Position numbers and translations under genes: made by a program. Positions 1 to 7,273 of a stretch of 18,416 bases of DNA are shown piece after piece. The notes under the pieces are model-generated. The model searched no databases, was not told where the DNA came from, and saw only the letters and a list, made by a program, of their open reading frames with translations. The stretch comes from Candidatus Coatesiibacteriota bacterium (GTDB lineage: Bacteria > RBG-13-66-14 > B26-G2). The stretch is taken from assembly GCA_003647715.1 (NCBI GenBank), contig QMNJ01000015.1:1-18416 (forward strand), read 5' to 3'. Numbering within the stretch: position 1 is the stretch's first letter; each line of letters begins with the position of its first letter.

Positions 1-1
1 G

Positions 2-2149
2 AAGAAAGTAAAGTCCATACTTCTCGGAAAACCAGAAGAGATTAAGAGAAAGGAAGACCAAAGAATTGAGGTAAGAGAAACAACAGCAAATAGAATGGAT
101 ATGCCTGTTCAGTATGTCAAGGGTGTAGGTCCAAAAAGGGCTAAACTGCTAAACAAACTGAATATTGAGACAGTGAGCGACCTCATCTATTTCTTCCCCA
201 GGGATTATGAGGATAGAAGTCAATTAAGGAGGTTTGATGAGATTGAAGAGGGCGAGAACATAACCGCCTATGGAAGAATTGTGGATGTTGATAGAAAGGA
301 AGTGAGTGGGGGTAGAAAGGTGGTATCCGCCCTTGTCTCCGATGGTCACGGCATAATAGAGGTTCTATGGTGGGGAATGCCTTATCTATACAACAAACTT
401 GGTAGAGGTGAGATGATACTCATCTCCGGCAAAGCAGGTGTATTCGGGGGGAGAATCCAAATAACAAATCCTGAGTTCGAACTGGGAGAGGACTTTGATG
501 GCATTAACTATGGTAGGATAGTCCCAATATACCCACTTACCCGTGGTATATATCAGAAAAACATAAGGAGAATAATTCATAGTGCCATAAAGACCTATGT
601 TCAACAGGTAGAGGAATTCCTGCCTGAATATGTAATAGAAGAAGAGAGCTTTATGGGAATAAAGGAGGCAATTGAGAGTATTCATTTCCCGGCGACCATT
701 TCCGATGCCAGAGAAGCCAAAAGACGACTGACATTCAATTCACTCTTTCTTCTACAATTAGGTATCCTACACCGGAAGATGAAGTTATTAGATAAGAAAG
801 GTATCAGTATGCTTTGTGAAGATGGACTTTCAATAGCACTTCAGAAGACCCTCCCATTTAAACCAACCAATTCACAGTTGAGAGCCATAAATGAGATTAA
901 GAACGATATGATGTCTGAACGACCAATGATGCGTCTCCTGCAGGGTGATGTGGGCTCCGGCAAGACGCTTGTGGCAACCATAAGCGCGCTCATGACGATT
1001 GAATCCGGCTATCAGGTTGCGATAATGGCACCTACCGAGATATTGGCAAGACAACATCATAGAAATCTAAATGCTCAACTCTCCCCATTAGGTGTCAGGG
1101 TATTTCTAATGGTGGGTGGACAGAGCGATAACGAAAGGTCTGAATCGGTTATGTCAGCGAGAGAAGGAGAGGTGGGAATATACATTGGCACTCACGCTCT
1201 CATACAGGAGAAAGTCAAATTTGAGAACTTAGGGCTGGTAATAATAGACGAACAACACAGGTTCGGAATTCATCAAAGGGCGGAGTTGCTATCTAAGAGT
1301 ATCTTACCAAACCTGCTGGTGATGACCGCAACACCAATACCAAGAACCCTTGCACTGACAATATACGGTGACCTTGACCTTTCCGTTATTGATGAGATGC
1401 CACCCGGGAGAGGGAAAAGAACCACTATAGTAGTAAATGAAAGTGAGAGAGAAAGAGCAGAGGACATCATAGTGTCCAATCTTAAAGAAGGTAAGCAGGC
1501 ATTCATTGTTTACCCACTAATAGATGAATCAGAGAAAATGGACTTGAAGGCAGCCACTTATGCCTTCAAGAAGATATGGCTTCCTAAATTTACAGATTTC
1601 GGAGTTGCCTTACTTCATGGCAGAATGCCTAAGGATGAACAACATAGGATAATGGCAGATTTTGAGAATGGTCGTGTAAAGCTTCTTGTTACTACCACTG
1701 TCGCAGAGGTTGGTATAGATGTATCTAATGCTACAGTTATGGTGGTAGAGTGTGCAGACAGATTTGGTCTCTCGCAACTACATCAGTTAAGAGGGAGAAT
1801 CGGGCGGGGAAGCGACCAATCATACTGCATACTTATGAGGAGGGATAATATCACAGAGGTCGCAGAGGCGAGATTGAAAGCACTTGAGCAGACAGATGAT
1901 GGCTTTAAAATCGCAGAGGAAGACCTTAGGTTGAGGGGACCGGGGGAGTTCCTTGGTGCAAGGCAGAGCGGTATCCCAGATAGAGTGCTCGTCGCAATCA
2001 TTGAAGAACCACAATTGTTGAAGAAAGCAAAAAACTACGCGGAGAGATACATAAAAGAAGACCCATACCTTAAATCCAACAGGGGTGCATTAATCAGAAG
2101 ATACATTGATGAGATTTTCGGAGAAATATCGGACCATATCGTTTCTTAA
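2..2149 (+). CDS. recG: ATP-dependent DNA helicase RecG (5' end probably outside window)
   Basis: RecG remodels stalled replication forks and branch-migrates Holliday junctions in the cytoplasm. Counting from the ATG at 95 (684 residues), the wedge domain begins with the helix-hairpin-helix-like VKGVGPKRA (residues 8-16) and continues through an OB fold (about 50-130). The helicase core shows Walker A GDVGSGKT (284-291), the DEQHRFG box (385-391), TATPIPR (411-417) and motif VI QLRGRIGRG (564-572). The C-terminal LRGPGEFLGARQSG block is diagnostic of RecG. The frame is open for 31 further codons upstream of 95, to base 2. No good ribosome site precedes 95: the nearest GAGG lies about 24 bases away. 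Many RecGs carry an extra N-terminal helical region, so I treat this gene as 5'-partial. Identity is near certain; the start is not. Confidence 0.96.
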   Translation, partial: KKVKSILLGKPEEIKRKEDQRIEVRETTANRMDMPVQYVKGVGPKRAKLLNKLNIETVSDLIYFFPRDYEDRSQLRRFDEIEEGENITAYGRIVDVDRKEVSGGRKVVSALVSDGHGIIEVLWWGMPYLYNKLGRGEMILISGKAGVFGGRIQITNPEFELGEDFDGINYGRIVPIYPLTRGIYQKNIRRIIHSAIKTYVQQVEEFLPEYVIEEESFMGIKEAIESIHFPATISDAREAKRRLTFNSLFLLQLGILHRKMKLLDKKGISMLCEDGLSIALQKTLPFKPTNSQLRAINEIKNDMMSERPMMRLLQGDVGSGKTLVATISALMTIESGYQVAIMAPTEILARQHHRNLNAQLSPLGVRVFLMVGGQSDNERSESVMSAREGEVGIYIGTHALIQEKVKFENLGLVIIDEQHRFGIHQRAELLSKSILPNLLVMTATPIPRTLALTIYGDLDLSVIDEMPPGRGKRTTIVVNESERERAEDIIVSNLKEGKQAFIVYPLIDESEKMDLKAATYAFKKIWLPKFTDFGVALLHGRMPKDEQHRIMADFENGRVKLLVTTTVAEVGIDVSNATVMVVECADRFGLSQLHQLRGRIGRGSDQSYCILMRRDNITEVAEARLKALEQTDDGFKIAEEDLRLRGPGEFLGARQSGIPDRVLVAIIEEPQLLKKAKNYAERYIKEDPYLKSNRGALIRRYIDEIFGEISDHIVS

Positions 2150-2158
2150 CACTATATC

Positions 2159-2524
2159 TCAATCAGGTCTTAAAAATGGTTTAGCAAACAAATAACTTAT
2201 GGTGATACCGAGAAAAGCCCCAAATACATCAACGCACCAGTCCCATATATCCACGCATCTGCCTGCACTGGTTGACTGAATCCCCTCATCTATCGCACCA
2301 ACAAAGGCTGCTACCAATACTACACAAAGTGCCCTATCCCTTGAATCTAACCCTTCCAAAAATATGAATGCAAAAACACCCCAGATAAAATACTCAATTG
2401 TATGCATTAGTTTATCCCAGAGTAACCTAAATGGTATTTCTTCTAATTCACTGGAGGGTAGAAATGAAATAGTGAAAATCAACAGGGTATATAGATAAAT
2501 TAAATACTTTAATAATTTTTTCAT
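2159..2524 (-). CDS. VanZ-family membrane protein
   Basis: A 121-residue integral membrane protein of the VanZ family. An N-terminal hydrophobic helix (about 5-23) is followed by the family signature DKLMHTIEYFIWG (about 38-50), in which Asp-Lys-x-x-His is typical, and by further helices. A second signature, DEGIQSTSAGRCVDIWDW, is also typical (DE..Q.....R..D..D). Homologues range from the teicoplanin-resistance protein VanZ to many small uncharacterised envelope proteins, so resistance should not be assumed. Its ATG overlaps the TGA of the preceding binding-protein gene by 4 bp (2521-2524), implying translational coupling. It is the last gene of the minus-strand run, and its stop lies 9 bp from the recG stop with no room for a separate terminator. 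Confidence 0.88.
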   Translation of the reverse strand: MKKLLKYLIYLYTLLIFTISFLPSSELEEIPFRLLWDKLMHTIEYFIWGVFAFIFLEGLDSRDRALCVVLVAAFVGAIDEGIQSTSAGRCVDIWDWCVDVFGAFLGITISYLFAKPFLRPD

Positions 2525-4242
2525 AAAGTTTGTGCAGGAATAATCTCACCTTCTCTGATAGTTAGGATGGTGATGCTTTTATCGCAGTCACCCTCTTTAC
2601 CCCTCAACTTTATCCTCCCGGTCACCCCGTGGTAGGTATTGTTGCTCAGCTCAGCCACCAGGTCCTTACCTGTCTTACCCTTGCTCAGGGCACTGAGAAC
2701 TATTTTTGCAGTATCAAACGCCTGAGCGGATATGTATGATGGCTTCTCCTTATATTTCATATAATACTCCTCAATAAATGACTGAACCAGTGGGTCGCTA
2801 TCCTCCTCAAAGAATGCGCTGGTGAAGTATGAACCCTCCACATACTTTGCACCAACCCTTGCAACTCTTTCTTCAGCCCAACCATTTGCACCCAGAAGCA
2901 CTGCAGGTATATTGGAGAAACCAATCTGCGCTGTAATCAAAACCAGTTCCTCATAATGACCAGGGATGAATATGGCATCGGGTCTGGCATACTTTACATT
3001 CTTCACCTCCTGAACATAACTCTTCGTCATCTCCTCACCAGGATTTATGGGCTCATACGACTGTTCTATCACTATCCTCGCTCCAAGCATCTCTGCATAC
3101 TTCTTAAAATACATATCAAGTTCACGACCATAACTATTGTCGGGATAGAGTATGGCTATTCTCTTTAACTGAAGGTTCTCCACTGCGTATTTTGCTATTT
3201 TCTCTGCCTGTAGCTTATTGGTTATACCACACCTGAAGGTAAATTCCCCCGATTCCTTGAAATCACCGCTCCCTGCAGCAGGTGAAATCAAAGGAACCTG
3301 AGCCCTCTCCGCCTCTCTTGATAGTTTCACCAGAAAATTAGTGAACAGTGGACCTATGATGCACGATGCACGGTTTACATCAGTCAACCTGTGAAAGCCA
3401 GTGAAGGCACCCTCAAGCGTTCCCCTGCTATCCTCCACAAACAGTTCAAAATCAACAGAGCCATGGAAGCCATCCAGCGCCAGCATAACCCCATTGAGAA
3501 CATCCCTGCCATAGCACTCATAAGGTCCCGAGAGTGGAACCAAACAACCGATTTTGTTCGCCTCAGGCTTGATATACTCCCTTACCTTCTTTAGGAGTGA
3601 TAGCACTTCATCAATGATGTCAAGATATGAGTATCTATCCTCCAGTGAATACAATAATACACTCGCCTTTGCATATTCTCTTTCATCAATTTTTTCTTTT
3701 ACCAGTTTTAGAAGATACTCTCCTACATAGCGATTGGGCTTTACAGCATCTATTGACCACTTAATCTGCTCATAAGTAAGGGCAGTATCTATCAGTTTCT
3801 TATAGTCATCACCCGCCCTCTTGTAATACTTCTCGCCCTTGCCCAGCGATATGACCCTGAGGAGCCGTGCTGCCGATGTGGGGTAGTTCTTTAGTTTGAA
3901 GTATGCCCTTGCAGACAAAAACGACGCCTCACCCAGATACATAGAACCGGCATAGTCAATTAAAATTCTATCAAACTCATCTGCCGCCCTGCTGAAATCA
4001 CCCAATTTATAAAAACACATCCCCATCCTCAGATGAATATACGGGGCTATTCTCTCGCCGGGTTCCTTAGAGAGAATCTTATCGTATTCCTGCAGTGCAA
4101 GATAATAACTGCCGTCACGATAATAATCATCGGCTATCTCAATACTTGATGCTATATCCCCATTCTGCCCTATGCATACCGCTGAAAATACCAACAATGT
4201 TGAAAATAATATTGCTAATAACAATCTATCCACGAGCACCAT
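2521..4242 (-). CDS. Exported TPR plus periplasmic-binding-fold protein (LpoA/LivK-like)
   Basis: A 573-residue exported protein. Residues 1-25 are a signal peptide; the Cys at 23 is not in a good lipobox. Residues 30-225 are helical and hold tetratricopeptide-type repeats (AIHLRMGMCFYKLGDF-like at about 67-83, SFLSARAYFKLKNYP at 108-121). From about 229 to the end is a type I periplasmic-binding fold of the Peripla_BP_6 / leucine-binding family, with VPLSGPYECYGRDVLNG (235-251), IIGPLFT (295-301), LISPAAGSGD (318-327) and ILYPDNSYGREL (364-375). TPR plus this fold is the architecture of LpoA-type activators of penicillin-binding proteins. No ABC permease or ATPase genes are nearby, which fits a structural or sensory role better than solute uptake. 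The ATG at 4242 has only a distant AAAGG (13 bases), so the start is moderately sure. Confidence 0.85.
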   Translation of the reverse strand: MVLVDRLLLAILFSTLLVFSAVCIGQNGDIASSIEIADDYYRDGSYYLALQEYDKILSKEPGERIAPYIHLRMGMCFYKLGDFSRAADEFDRILIDYAGSMYLGEASFLSARAYFKLKNYPTSAARLLRVISLGKGEKYYKRAGDDYKKLIDTALTYEQIKWSIDAVKPNRYVGEYLLKLVKEKIDEREYAKASVLLYSLEDRYSYLDIIDEVLSLLKKVREYIKPEANKIGCLVPLSGPYECYGRDVLNGVMLALDGFHGSVDFELFVEDSRGTLEGAFTGFHRLTDVNRASCIIGPLFTNFLVKLSREAERAQVPLISPAAGSGDFKESGEFTFRCGITNKLQAEKIAKYAVENLQLKRIAILYPDNSYGRELDMYFKKYAEMLGARIVIEQSYEPINPGEEMTKSYVQEVKNVKYARPDAIFIPGHYEELVLITAQIGFSNIPAVLLGANGWAEERVARVGAKYVEGSYFTSAFFEEDSDPLVQSFIEEYYMKYKEKPSYISAQAFDTAKIVLSALSKGKTGKDLVAELSNNTYHGVTGRIKLRGKEGDCDKSITILTIREGEIIPAQTL

Positions 4243-4265
4243 TGTATTATCAAAACCTTTAGAAT

Positions 4266-4271
4266 ATTATA
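4266..4271 (-). promoter_or_regulatory. Candidate -10 element upstream of the binding-protein gene
   Basis: On the minus strand the 60-bp gap before the gene starting at 4242 holds a perfect TATAAT. No convincing -35 lies at the normal distance; a TTAGAA 19 bp upstream falls inside a palindrome (4291-4308). This could be an internal promoter of the operon. The region is very AT-rich, so a chance match is possible. Confidence 0.3.
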
Positions 4272-4272
4272 T

Positions 4273-4286
4273 AAAAATAGATTTTT
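4273..4286. repeat. 14-bp inverted repeat (AAAAAT-AG-ATTTTT)
   Basis: Perfect 6-bp arms around a 2-base centre, lying between the candidate -10 element and the longer palindrome in the same intergenic gap. It could be part of an operator or a weak AT hairpin. The composition makes it low in information. Confidence 0.4.
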
Positions 4287-4290
4287 ACTC

Positions 4291-4308
4291 TTCTAATAAC
4301 TATTAGAA
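4291..4308. repeat. 18-bp inverted repeat overlapping a stop codon
   Basis: Arms TTCTAATA and TATTAGAA are perfect inverted repeats separated by 2 bases. The repeat covers the end of the phosphatase gene (stop codon at 4303-4305) and lies just upstream of the candidate -10 at 4266-4271. Read on the minus strand it is followed about 10 bases later by a run of T. It could therefore be an operator or a weak intrinsic terminator between the two genes. Confidence 0.45.
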
Positions 4309-6306
4309 CCATGAGCTTCCCTCCACATCACTGGGAATTGGAACACCAAGAAGCTTCAGCACTGTGGGCGCAATATCTATAATCGCCGGCTCACCATTAA
4401 GTTTCCTGTTGGTAAGAAGTATTCCCTTGGTAATTGATGGTTCTAAACTGCAGTGGTCTCCACTCCACTTTCTATCATTTGTCTCAATCACTTTGGGAGG
4501 TATGCCACCAAGACATGTCTGCCACGAGACCCTATAGCCATCCTCAAATCCCACCTGCATGTCAGGAGCCCTGTCAAGATATCTACCATTGAATATATCG
4601 TCACGCTTATAGACATCACGAATTACCTTTGTGCCATCCTCATCTCTCAGTTCTCTGAGTTGAGATACTATCTCGTTCACCACCTTCTCGTAATCCCTAC
4701 CTGGCAGAACTATGCCTCTTGATTCCCTCCCAACAAGATTAATGTATATCTGACCAAGACCAACTGCATATGCCTGCGTCTTATTCCAGTCCACATTGGG
4801 CCAGAACTCACCCTGACCGAATAGGTCATCAAGCGTATAAGCCCTGTCTTCAGCTCCTTTGAGCGTCATATAGCCATTCTTGACAAGCCAGGTGTTAATA
4901 TTCACACACCTCCTGAATGAGTGAAACCCATGGTCTGAAAGTATTATCAAAGTTGTATCCTCACTTATCCTTTTCAATATCTCGCCAACCGTCTTATCCA
5001 TATGTTTATAAACCCTCAAGATAGCATCACCATACTTATATGCAAGTTCCTCATCATATCTTGGATGACGGGGGTCAATAAGACGGAAAAACGCATGACC
5101 CACCCTGTCTGTCGCCTGAAAAACTGAAATGAACAGGTCTGATGGGTCTTTATCCATAAGATGAAGGGTTATCCTCCTCCTCATATCCTCTACACTGAAC
5201 AAGTCATCAAGGAATATCTTCTCATCTATTCTCTCCTCAGTAAGAGCCATATTATTGATTGCCCACCCTCTGGTCCTGAATAAACCAAGTTGTTTTGCCA
5301 GTTGCGTTGTAAGGTCCGACGGGTTGCATATCGGAACTGGCGGATTTATGGGGCTTATGTCAATTGGGGATAAGAAGACCTTCAGTTCGGGCTTAACCGA
5401 AAGCAGATAGAACTTGCATATACCGGTAACCGATACAATAGGTGTTATATGAAACTTGATGACAACCCAATCACTGAACCTTCCCTTATAAAGTTTAATC
5501 CTATCACCATTTATATCAACAATAACAGTATTATCATCTACAATTTTTATCTTCAACGGAAGCTGGATGGGGTGGAAGCCCTCTTTGGTGGGGTCAGGAG
5601 GACCTTCTAAATAGGTTCGTGCAACATTATTTACAACATTTATCTTATGCTGGATACCACCATACACTGATGACCCCGCCTCCTCCGGGCTTAAATCGGT
5701 GGCATAATACTGATAAGTGCCCTGTGTTTGCCTGATGTCTGGCACCCCGAGACCCGACATCATTTTGCCACCCTTCATATCAACCGATGGAAATGTAACT
5801 GGTATCTGAAATGCGGTGGTCTTTATCCTATTTAATGCCGCCTGCTCCCAGAAACTGATACCCCCTCTCATAGAGGTTATCTTAACCTTCTTAATAGGTA
5901 TCAAGTCAAACAGAAACCTTGGCGGCTCCTTCTCCACAGTTGATATCATCGGCATATAGGTGATGGGGTCACGCTTCAGAAAATCGTATATGCCATGCCT
6001 GCCCGGATTTCCACCTACCGCAAAGCTTGCCCAGCATACTGGTGATTCCGACGGATTAGTGGTCTTCAGGTGGTGATACGAACCCCTGGATATTAACCTC
6101 TCCATATTGGGCAATTGACCCTCCGAGAGGTATTTCTCAAAGAGAGATGGCTCCACACCATCAAATCCAATCACCACAACCTTGCTCTCCGCCTCCTTGA
6201 AACTTGGCTTACAGCCAGAATTAAGAGATGATAGAGAACCAACAGTAGCAAGATAAAGAGCAGTCCCGCCAAGTGTCTTTATGAATTCCCTTCTGTCTAT
6301 ATTCAA
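4303..6306 (-). CDS. Tat-exported alkaline phosphatase / phosphodiesterase-family protein
   Basis: A 667-residue member of the alkaline phosphatase superfamily (type I phosphodiesterase / nucleotide pyrophosphatase branch). The N-terminus has a twin-arginine signal, DRREFIK (4-10), a hydrophobic stretch, and SGC at 30-32 that resembles an imperfect lipobox (Asn at -3). Expected metal-site residues are present: D49 in GFDG, D400/H404 in TDRVGH, D458/H459 in SDHGF and H618 in GDHC. The predicted nucleophile in PSESP is Ser88, where nucleotide pyrophosphatases usually have Thr. The C-terminal IDIAPTVLKLLG block is typical of the superfamily. Residues about 190-380 are a long insertion without a recognised fold. 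The start is TTG at 6306, directly after an in-frame TAG and behind GAGGTGA, so no upstream start exists. The substrate is unknown. Confidence 0.87.
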   Translation of the reverse strand: MNIDRREFIKTLGGTALYLATVGSLSSLNSGCKPSFKEAESKVVVIGFDGVEPSLFEKYLSEGQLPNMERLISRGSYHHLKTTNPSESPVCWASFAVGGNPGRHGIYDFLKRDPITYMPMISTVEKEPPRFLFDLIPIKKVKITSMRGGISFWEQAALNRIKTTAFQIPVTFPSVDMKGGKMMSGLGVPDIRQTQGTYQYYATDLSPEEAGSSVYGGIQHKINVVNNVARTYLEGPPDPTKEGFHPIQLPLKIKIVDDNTVIVDINGDRIKLYKGRFSDWVVIKFHITPIVSVTGICKFYLLSVKPELKVFLSPIDISPINPPVPICNPSDLTTQLAKQLGLFRTRGWAINNMALTEERIDEKIFLDDLFSVEDMRRRITLHLMDKDPSDLFISVFQATDRVGHAFFRLIDPRHPRYDEELAYKYGDAILRVYKHMDKTVGEILKRISEDTTLIILSDHGFHSFRRCVNINTWLVKNGYMTLKGAEDRAYTLDDLFGQGEFWPNVDWNKTQAYAVGLGQIYINLVGRESRGIVLPGRDYEKVVNEIVSQLRELRDEDGTKVIRDVYKRDDIFNGRYLDRAPDMQVGFEDGYRVSWQTCLGGIPPKVIETNDRKWSGDHCSLEPSITKGILLTNRKLNGEPAIIDIAPTVLKLLGVPIPSDVEGSSWF

Positions 6307-6311
6307 CTAAA

Positions 6312-6318
6312 TCACCTC
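6312..6318 (-). promoter_or_regulatory. Ribosome binding site fixing the TTG start of the phosphatase gene
   Basis: On the minus strand GAGGTGA lies 5 bases before TTG at 6306-6304. An in-frame TAG directly precedes the TTG, and the twin-arginine motif starts four codons in. Together these select the unusual TTG start. Confidence 0.75.
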
Positions 6319-6322
6319 ACTA

Positions 6323-6352
6323 ATTATAACTTATTCTTGTGACCTTTTAGAA
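6323..6352 (-). promoter_or_regulatory. Weak candidate promoter for the phosphatase gene
   Basis: In the 67-bp gap after the barrel gene, the minus strand carries TATAAT (6323-6328) preceded, with an 18-bp spacer, by TTCTAA (6347-6352), which matches the -35 consensus only partly. It sits just upstream of the GAGGTGA ribosome site. The phosphatase gene may therefore be transcribed separately from the operon, but the AT content makes this tentative. Confidence 0.3.
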
Positions 6353-6360
6353 TTACCGTA

Positions 6361-6373
6361 AATATTATATAAA
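6361..6373. repeat. 13-bp sequence shared with 4263-4275
   Basis: AATATTATATAAA occurs here, directly after the stop of the barrel gene, and again at 4263-4275 in the next intergenic gap of the same operon. Both copies have the same orientation and contain TATAAT on the minus strand. It may be a shared promoter-like element or a chance result of AT richness. Confidence 0.35.
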
Positions 6374-7273
6374 TCAGAATAGAAATACAATAGCCACAGA
6401 ATGACCATCAGCAACATCAAGGTTGTCCTTGATATACGAATACTCAATATTTAACTTCACCTTACTCATAGCAAATCTCAATCCACCACCCATTGTGAAA
6501 TTGCCATCGTTCAATCCACCCCGGAAGACGATATCTTCAGATGCCCATACCTCAGCACCAAGATGATAGGTTGTATCCACATCCCTTGTAAACCAGACCT
6601 CCCCAGTTGAAACCAACCTCCCATCCAGTAATCTAATACCCGAACCAGCCCTGAACCTCAGCGGAAACTTCTCATTCCTACCAACACCAAACATACTTAC
6701 TGCATCCCAGTCAAGATTTGAATACAAGTTGTCAATGGTGAAGCCAGCCCTAAAACCCTTATAGTCAAAAAGGCATCCCACATTCAACTGAGAACCATTC
6801 GCCTTAACATCATAAAGGTCATAGTGATGCTGAACATATGTAACACCCACACCTACAATCCCTCCAAATGACCTGCCGAAGGAGAATAGAAAGCCATCCT
6901 GTGGGTAGTTGAAGGTGTCAAACTTATTGCCCTTTGTATTCCTTGCATCTATGTCCTTAACCTCTCCCCTTATCCAACCGCCACCTATACCCCCTGCTTC
7001 ACCGAGGTTCACTGCCACCAGAGAGTAATAGAGCATTCTATCCATAGACAATCTGGTCATAGATGCGGTAAGTGCATTACTCTCATTAAAACCAAGTATT
7101 GCGGGGTTCCAGTATGACGAAGATACTGATGGGGCATAAGTGGTACCCGAAAAGCCCATAGCCATTACCACCGGGTCCACACCAACGCGCATAAATGCAC
7201 CAGCCCTTCCCCCATCAGCCATAGCAATGTTTGAGAGCAGAAGAAAAACAAATAATGATACAAATTTTCTCAC
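6374..7273 (-). CDS. PorV/PorQ-family outer-membrane beta-barrel protein
   Basis: A 299-residue protein with a signal peptide (1-19, cleavage after AMA) and the N-terminal signature of PorV/PorQ-like barrels: GRAGAFMRVGVDPVVMAMG (22-40), then SSSYWNPAILGF (52-63). The rest alternates hydrophobic and glycine-rich strands and ends in Phe, as outer-membrane barrels usually do. In Bacteroidota, PorV/LptO is an outer-membrane component of the type IX secretion system that receives cargo with C-terminal sorting domains. It starts with GTG, and its start overlaps the TGA of the preceding propeller gene by 4 bp (7270-7273), with only a weak ribosome site, so translation is likely coupled. That neighbour carries a sorting-like C-terminal domain. 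Membership in the broad family is fairly sure; a strict PorV role is inference. Confidence 0.82.
   Translation of the reverse strand: MRKFVSLFVFLLLSNIAMADGGRAGAFMRVGVDPVVMAMGFSGTTYAPSVSSSYWNPAILGFNESNALTASMTRLSMDRMLYYSLVAVNLGEAGGIGGGWIRGEVKDIDARNTKGNKFDTFNYPQDGFLFSFGRSFGGIVGVGVTYVQHHYDLYDVKANGSQLNVGCLFDYKGFRAGFTIDNLYSNLDWDAVSMFGVGRNEKFPLRFRAGSGIRLLDGRLVSTGEVWFTRDVDTTYHLGAEVWASEDIVFRGGLNDGNFTMGGGLRFAMSKVKLNIEYSYIKDNLDVADGHSVAIVFLF

Noticed and set aside
2150..2158. Terminator between recG and the VanZ-family gene
   Set aside because: Only 9 bp separate the convergent stop codons, and I see no hairpin across the junction that would serve either gene.
2159..2524. VanZ-family gene as an antibiotic-resistance determinant
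   Set aside because: The family is broad, no vanHAX-type genes are present, and the context is general envelope function.
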